This document shows positions 5,941 through 8,266 of a DNA stretch of 8,266 bases, piece after piece. A program made the translations under genes and the position numbers. The DNA lies in contig JAKAOI010000079.1 in assembly GCA_021812265.1 (NCBI GenBank), forward strand, positions 1-8,266, given 5' to 3'. Numbering within the stretch: the first letter of the stretch is position 1; every line of letters begins with the position of its first letter. This DNA is from Chloroflexota bacterium. GTDB lineage: Bacteria; Chloroflexota; Ktedonobacteria; Ktedonobacterales; JACDGC01. The notes beneath the pieces were generated by a model. That model was not told the origin of the DNA. It did not search any database and worked only from the letters and a program-made list of their open reading frames with translations.

Positions 5941-6657
5941 TTAGGAGTTTTTTTTGCGAAACCCAATGATTGCGCCGGTAAGAAACGCGGCAACAATAGC
6001 GCCGGCAACTCCATAAACAGTTAACGCGCGCATGCGATCGTGTTCTTTACGCTCACGCATTTCTTCTATACGGCGCAGCATCGCTTGTGTAGGCGCAGGA
6101 GAATCAACCCGCGATAAAACAGTTACTCTGCCCGGCTCACTGCGCGGCGGCAGATGTTCTTTTTGCGCATTTTCGGCGCCGGCAGTGTGTTCAAGCTGAG
6201 CAAGCGCAGTGTTTAACGATTCAGCGATGAGATGAATCACACCAATTGCCGCGTTATATGCGCCGGCAGACCAGCCAATGCCGCGCATTTCGGGGAACTG
6301 GGTGTCAATAGTAAAGTGCGCTTCAGTTTGATGTTCTTTTTCGTTGTAGTGAAATGATATATAGCCTTCCGATTTCAGATAAGTTAAAGAATCATTTAAG
6401 GTTACTGAAATGGTCATATACCGCAAATGCGTTTGTCGATCCACTTCCAACCAGCCAATAATCGGTTTGCCCGCACTGTTTTCCTTACTGATTTCAAACC
6501 CCATTGCATAATCACCGGTGCTTCCCGCAAGAAGGCCAGGCTGGCGCTCAATGCGCGAGCAACTGGGAATAATCTGCCCTAAAATTTCGGGATTATGTAA
6601 CGCATCCCAAACCATTTCAATAGGAAACTGAAAAGATTGACTACCTTCAAATTTCAT
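5941..6657 (-). CDS. SRPBCC/CoxG-like protein with C-terminal membrane helix
   Basis: Residues 1 to about 155 look like an SRPBCC (START-like, CoxG subfamily) domain. The opening MKFEGSQSFQFPIEMVWDAL, then PEILGQIIPSCSRIE, is the characteristic helix-grip start, and the closing helix IHLIAESLNTALAQLE matches the family. A variable, proline-containing linker follows, then a highly charged stretch RRIEEMRERKEHDRMR and one transmembrane helix (about 212-233) ending in RKKNS. The domain would thus sit on the membrane surface as a tail-anchored protein. CoxG proteins support membrane attachment or maturation of CO dehydrogenase in some species, but no cox genes are visible, so only general ligand binding can be inferred. 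An AGAGG Shine-Dalgarno lies eight bases before the ATG. The gene starts 33 bases after the PhoU-like stop and is followed 45 bases on by the SIMPL gene. Confidence 0.75.
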   Translation of the reverse strand: MKFEGSQSFQFPIEMVWDALHNPEILGQIIPSCSRIERQPGLLAGSTGDYAMGFEISKENSAGKPIIGWLEVDRQTHLRYMTISVTLNDSLTYLKSEGYISFHYNEKEHQTEAHFTIDTQFPEMRGIGWSAGAYNAAIGVIHLIAESLNTALAQLEHTAGAENAQKEHLPPRSEPGRVTVLSRVDSPAPTQAMLRRIEEMRERKEHDRMRALTVYGVAGAIVAAFLTGAIIGFRKKNS

Positions 6658-6690
6658 TATTACAGCCTCTTTTCTTTCAGTGAATGTTAC

Positions 6691-7347
6691 TTAAATCGTG
6701 TGCGCTCTGCGCGCTATTGCCATTGCGTGGTCTGCCGCGCGTTCAAATCTGTGGGCAAGCCAAAGCCAATAGGTAACACGCCGTGTTTCATCCGCCCCCG
6801 CGGCAGTAGTGGTGTCGAAAGATTTCATTTCTTCCAAAAGCTGTTCCCGCACCGCGCGGTTTTTGCTGTCTACCAGTTGTTCGCCTGCGATAACATCCTG
6901 AATAGATTGCATTGCGTTTGTTGCGCACTTTTTCATAGTCAGCGCCAGCAGCGTGCGCGCTGATTCGCCTAAATCGATTAAAGCAGGTGGTGTCTGCGCA
7001 ACGGATGAAAATTGGGTGACCAAATCATTGGCCAGCCTTGCGGCTCCAATGGCTCCGTGACTAACCCGCTGCATACGCTGGTTAATAACCAAAAGGGCAA
7101 CAATAAAGCGCAAATCTCTTCCCACAATTGGCTGTTGCAGCGTCATAATATCAACCAATTTTTCTTCGATAGATTCCGCAGATTTTTCCAGGTCATCTTC
7201 ACGCTGCATAACTATTTTTGCGTCATATGGGTCTAATGTTTTCAGTGTCGCAATAACCCTATCAAATAATTCATCGACAACGTTGGCGTATTGAGACAGT
7301 TCATTTTGAACAACTGAAATTTGGCGATCTAAATCATTTCTTGGCAT
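6691..7347 (-). CDS. PhoU-like protein with one degenerate metal site
   Basis: PhoU proteins are cytoplasmic helical-bundle regulators that couple the Pst phosphate transporter to the PhoR kinase. This 218-aa protein has the two three-helix repeats. Repeat one carries VGRDLRFIVALLVINQRMQR (75-94) and repeat two ends RFERAADHAMAIARR (200-214). The second repeat keeps the E-R-x-x-D-H-A motif (E202, D206). The first has Q93 and H97 where the metal-binding E and D of ERIGD are expected, so only one metal cluster may form. No pst or phoR gene is adjacent; instead two membrane-anchored proteins follow. An AAGGAA Shine-Dalgarno lies seven bases before the ATG. Because of the unusual context I give no gene symbol; it may be a PhoU-family regulator unrelated to Pst. 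Confidence 0.88.
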   Translation of the reverse strand: MPRNDLDRQISVVQNELSQYANVVDELFDRVIATLKTLDPYDAKIVMQREDDLEKSAESIEEKLVDIMTLQQPIVGRDLRFIVALLVINQRMQRVSHGAIGAARLANDLVTQFSSVAQTPPALIDLGESARTLLALTMKKCATNAMQSIQDVIAGEQLVDSKNRAVREQLLEEMKSFDTTTAAGADETRRVTYWLWLAHRFERAADHAMAIARRAHTI

Positions 7348-7430
7348 TTGCGCTTCCTTTCAAATATGGCCTGAAATATGCTTAAACAGACAGCGGAATG
7401 ATTTTTACGGCTAAGAACACCATACCCGGA

Positions 7431-7439
7431 TATATACCA
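7431..7439 (-). promoter_or_regulatory. Possible extended -10 promoter for the phoU-like unit
   Basis: On the minus strand TGGTATATA gives a TGn-extended -10 (7439-7431). A TTGTCC upstream is only 13 bases away, too close for a standard -35. Transcription would start about 75 bases before the phoU-like ATG. The evidence is the motif alone. Confidence 0.3.
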
Positions 7440-7499
7440 AAGCAATCGGACAAGAATTTTTACTATTCTCTCCCGCAAAGTGTGTATCCTTAATAACGC

Positions 7500-7518
7500 A
7501 TAATACTACTAGTATTAT
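7500..7518. promoter_or_regulatory. 19-bp palindrome in the divergent phoU-like/FHA promoter region
   Basis: ATAATACTA (7500-7508) and TAGTATTAT (7510-7518) are perfect inverted 9-base arms around a single C, 25 bases before the FHA start codon. On the plus strand its right arm also supplies TATTAT (7513-7518), which with TTAATA (7490-7495) forms a 17-base-spaced promoter-like pair. It could be the FHA promoter overlapped by a repressor operator. Confidence 0.45.
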
Positions 7519-7543
7519 CTCATAAAAGACAGTTTTCGCAAAT

Positions 7544-7900
7544 ATGAGTTTTCATTTGATTCAATTTCCCGTCCTTGTTTTAGCGTCCGGTGAACAGATA
7601 CGTCTTGATGGCCGGAATACTTGGATAATCGGACGACACACCAGAAACACAAAAATAGCAGACATTGATTTAGAGCCATTTGGCGCCAAACAATTTGGTG
7701 TATCGCGCGCGCATATCCGCATACAATTTGTTGAGGATGGCTCATATATTTTGGAGGATTTACACAGCCGCAGAGCTACACTGCTAAACTTCAGCCGTAT
7801 AGCGCCGGGGCAGCAATATACGCTAAAAGACGGCGACAGTTTGTCTTTAGGCGCGCTGCAGTGTGTTTTCGTTTTAAAAATGTACCGGAATGAGGTATAA
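7544..7900 (+). CDS. Stand-alone FHA-domain protein
   Basis: The 118-aa protein is a single forkhead-associated domain, normally a cytoplasmic phosphothreonine-peptide reader. Visible landmarks are IIGRH with the conserved G30-R31, and DIDLEPFGAKQFGVSRAHIRI with S54 and H57. Then come EDLHSRRATLLN, and LKDGDSLSLGALQCVF at the end of the sandwich. In the last loop the usual S-T-N-G-T reads S-R-R-A-T (75-79), losing the Asn that normally supports phosphopeptide binding. No other domain is attached. No clear Shine-Dalgarno precedes the ATG at 7544, so initiation may be weak or leader-dependent. The next gene starts four bases after its stop. No Ser/Thr kinase or phosphatase is in view. The wording of the domain, with DIDL-P-G before GVSRxH, resembles FHA proteins of Chloroflexota and Cyanobacteria. 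Confidence 0.85.
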   Translation: MSFHLIQFPVLVLASGEQIRLDGRNTWIIGRHTRNTKIADIDLEPFGAKQFGVSRAHIRIQFVEDGSYILEDLHSRRATLLNFSRIAPGQQYTLKDGDSLSLGALQCVFVLKMYRNEV

Positions 7901-7904
7901 ACTG

Positions 7905-8141
7905 ATGAGTTACGTAATTATCCATAGTGATAACGGCCAAACTATTAAAGGTGAAATTGATGAAATCCCCTCACAAGGGCAGATGTTTATCCATGTCAGA
8001 AACCCAATGCAGGTTAGCGAACGAAACTTAGAGTGGATTGATCAGCATATGCGCGAGCTATATATTCACGTTGCGCATATTATTTACTTGGAAATTCTTT
8101 CGGATAGAACACGCAACAGAATCCCCCGCTATCCCGATTAA
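7905..8141 (+). CDS. Small protein of unknown function linked to the FHA gene
   Basis: I do not recognise a named family for this 78-aa soluble protein. It opens with a beta-rich segment MSYVIIHSDNGQTIKGEIDE, has a middle MFIHVRNPMQ, and ends in AHIIYLEILSDRTRNRIPRY, a pattern suggesting a small beta barrel or sandwich. There is no signal peptide or membrane helix. The ATG at 7905 is preferred: GAGGT precedes it by eight bases and it lies four bases after the FHA stop. An in-frame ATG at 7890 inside the FHA gene lacks a good ribosome binding site. The tight spacing says it is co-expressed with the FHA protein and may act with it. Confidence 0.75.
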   Translation: MSYVIIHSDNGQTIKGEIDEIPSQGQMFIHVRNPMQVSERNLEWIDQHMRELYIHVAHIIYLEILSDRTRNRIPRYPD

Positions 8142-8201
8142 ATTGATATGATTCTGTTTAAGTTTATTGTCATTTAGTTTGGTATTTTATAGTATATGAA
8201 A

Positions 8202-8217
8202 GAATAGAAAACTATTC
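8202..8217 (-). terminator. Weak hairpin at the end of the right-edge gene
   Basis: GAATAG and CTATTC arms of six bases enclose a four-base loop and overlap the stop codon of the minus-strand gene. On the minus strand TTTC follows. The stem is AT-rich and the T-run short, so it is at best a weak terminator. Confidence 0.25.
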
Positions 8218-8266
8218 CAACACTTCGCCTTGTTCAAGGGCAGGCTGACTACAACAGCCCGTTTTC
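8212..8266 (-). CDS. C-terminal end of an unidentified gene entering from the right
   Basis: On the minus strand one frame runs from the window edge to a TAG at 8214-8212 and encodes KTGCCSQPALEQGEVLE. The other two minus frames are less gene-like. The adjacent cysteine pair near the C-terminus could be a metal or disulfide site. With 17 residues visible no family can be named, and the frame could still be fortuitous. Confidence 0.45.
   Translation of the reverse strand, partial: KTGCCSQPALEQGEVLE

Noticed and set aside
1..8266. CRISPR array, insertion sequence, tRNA or rRNA gene
   Set aside because: No regularly spaced repeats, transposase-like protein, terminal inverted repeats, cloverleaf or rRNA segments were seen when reading both strands.

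Overview
The window reads as ordinary chromosomal DNA of a moderate-GC (about 45%) bacterium that uses Shine-Dalgarno initiation, sigma70-type promoters and T-box regulation. The best guess is a member of the Chloroflexota. The evidence is the style of the ArgB protein (TxLE..xxLWKAG near the N-terminus and GVISGGMxPKIEACL near the C-terminus), the FHA protein (DIDLxPxG...GVSRxH) and the presence of a T-box in front of serS. This is family-level recollection and was not tested by any search.

Layout, left to right. Positions 1-10 hold the first codons of a minus-strand gene that leaves the window, with a textbook promoter at 62-90. Positions 291-1595 (minus) are serS, seryl-tRNA synthetase, preceded by a full T-box riboswitch at about 1632-1918. 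Its specifier can be read as UCC (serine), its antiterminator and terminator are mutually exclusive, and it has its own promoter at 1919-1947. Positions 1975-2460 (minus) encode an unrecognised four-helix membrane protein. Positions 2461-3110 are mostly non-coding but hold the C-terminal remnant of a DUF2804-like gene, an intact intrinsic terminator behind it, and a promoter and long leader for the next operon. Positions 3111-4154 and 4151-4999 (plus) are argC and argB, translationally coupled by an ATGA overlap. They encode the second and third steps of arginine/ornithine synthesis, in reverse order of reaction (kinase ArgB, then reductase ArgC).

Positions 5149-7347 (minus) form a three-gene unit: a PhoU-like protein, an SRPBCC/CoxG-like protein with a C-terminal membrane helix, and a SIMPL-domain (DUF541) protein with an N-terminal membrane helix. 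Divergently transcribed from it at 7544-8141 (plus) are a stand-alone FHA-domain protein and a tightly linked 78-aa protein of unknown function. A 19-bp palindrome lies just before the FHA start. The final bases hold the C-terminal tail of a further minus-strand gene.

No mobile element, CRISPR array, tRNA or rRNA was seen. The most solid non-coding discovery is the serS T-box. The more unusual points are its UGGA acceptor-binding sequence (a poor fit to the G73 expected of tRNA-Ser), the loss of the first metal-binding motif in the PhoU homologue, the degenerate phosphothreonine-binding loop in the FHA protein, and the membrane-anchored PhoU/SRPBCC/SIMPL cluster, whose joint role is unknown.
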